From: UBA1049 sp964522305
GTDB lineage: Bacteria > Bacillota > Clostridia > Oscillospirales > CAG-382
NCBI GenBank assembly: GCA_964522305.1
Contig: CAZFVM010000058.1
Coordinates: forward strand, 1-8,304
DNA length: 8,304 bases
Reading direction: 5' to 3'
The notes beneath the pieces are model-generated. The model made no database searches and was not told the DNA's origin. It saw only the letters and a list, made by a program, of their open reading frames with translations. A program made the translations under genes and the position numbers. Positions within the stretch are counted from its first letter, which is position 1. Every line of letters starts with the position of its first letter. This document shows positions 7,848 to 8,304 of this stretch, piece after piece.

Positions 7848-7856
7848 TTGTAATTA

Positions 7857-8304
7857 ATGTTTGAAAAATACTTAACCCTGGCGCTGGAACTGTCAATAGC
7901 CATGATAAAAAATGGCGGTGAAATATATCGGGCAGAGGAATGTGCAAGAAGTGTCTTGAGAGCAGCCGGAGCAGAAAAATCAGAGGTGTTCGCTCTGCCT
8001 ACCGGGATTACCATAACCGCCATGTTTGAGGGCGAATACCATACCCGGGTAGCTTCTTTGAAATCCAGGGTAAATAACTTGGGGAATATTGACATCATCA
8101 ACACTATCTCTCGCGAGATAGATAGCGGAGATATGGATGTTGACACTGCTTTTGAAAAGCTCAGAGGTACCGAAGAGATACAAAGTAACAACCTTAGACG
8201 GATTATCTTTTCCAGCTTGACTGCCGGCTCTTTTACCGTTGTCTTTGGAGGCGGGCTTTTGGAGCTGGTTTTGGCTATTTTTACCGCTTTGTTTGCCCAA
8301 GTTT
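7857..8304 (+). CDS. Threonine/serine exporter family protein (ThrE N-terminal / YjjP type), 3'-truncated by window edge
   Basis: ThrE-family inner-membrane proteins export threonine and serine; YjjP with YjjB acts in succinate export in E. coli. Bases 7857-8304 give 149 residues plus one base, open to the edge. The soluble N-terminal part shows the family pattern: MIKNGGEIYRAEECARSVLR (about 16-35), then VFALPTGITITAMF (about 44-57), then RVASLKSRVNNLGNIDIIN (about 64-82). A hydrophobic segment with small residues begins near residue 120 (SLTAGSFTVVFGGGLLELVL), matching the first membrane helices of the family. In Bacillota this half is usually a gene of about 250 aa followed by a small YjjB-like partner; whether that holds here lies outside the window. 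No signal peptide is seen. It follows the PBP gene by 30 bases, so shared transcription is likely, though a functional link is not evident. The substrate is not known from sequence. Confidence 0.88.
   Translation, partial: MFEKYLTLALELSIAMIKNGGEIYRAEECARSVLRAAGAEKSEVFALPTGITITAMFEGEYHTRVASLKSRVNNLGNIDIINTISREIDSGDMDVDTAFEKLRGTEEIQSNNLRRIIFSSLTAGSFTVVFGGGLLELVLAIFTALFAQV

Noticed and set aside
6969..8300. Long open frames on the minus strand opposite the PBP and YjjP-type genes
   Set aside because: They overlap clearly conserved + strand coding sequence, show no recognisable domain, and have no ribosome binding sites; they are shadows of the coding strand.

Overview
The window looks like chromosomal DNA from a low-to-moderate GC member of the Bacillota, most likely an uncultured or little-studied lineage of Clostridia. 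The grounds are a type II MurB, a WhiA next to dnaE (a typical Firmicutes neighbourhood), a single-TM class A PBP with a cysteine-containing C-terminal region, and a split-type ThrE/YjjP protein. All genes are on the + strand with short gaps. I see no tRNA, rRNA, CRISPR array, insertion sequence or phage gene. No stretch over 300 bases lacks a gene. The genus cannot be fixed from sequence alone.

Layout. Bases 1-695 hold the 3' part of murB (peptidoglycan precursor synthesis), which runs in from the left edge. Bases 744-1427 hold a clearly recognisable but unusually short WhiA (227 aa). Bases 1466-4951 hold a complete dnaE (DNA polymerase III alpha, 1161 aa, TTG start) with an apparently intact PHP metal site, polymerase aspartates, clamp-binding motif and OB fold. 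These three genes are 38-48 bases apart with no terminator between them and probably form one transcription unit. A 157-base gap follows (4952-5108) with a near-consensus sigma-A promoter (TTGATA-17-TATAAT). It drives a bifunctional class A penicillin-binding protein (5109-7826), followed after 30 bases by the start of a ThrE/YjjP-family gene cut by the right edge.

How the genes fit together. The window joins cell-wall synthesis (MurB makes UDP-MurNAc, the PBP polymerises and crosslinks lipid II), a regulator tied to division and growth (WhiA) and replication (DnaE). This is a conserved growth cluster of Gram-positive bacteria. Two things depart from the usual picture. The rapZ and glmR (yvcK) genes that often lie between murB and whiA are absent here. 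WhiA itself lacks roughly 80 residues that normally form the first half of its LAGLIDADG-like domain. The rest looks like ordinary core genome, and I found no convincing new multi-gene system.
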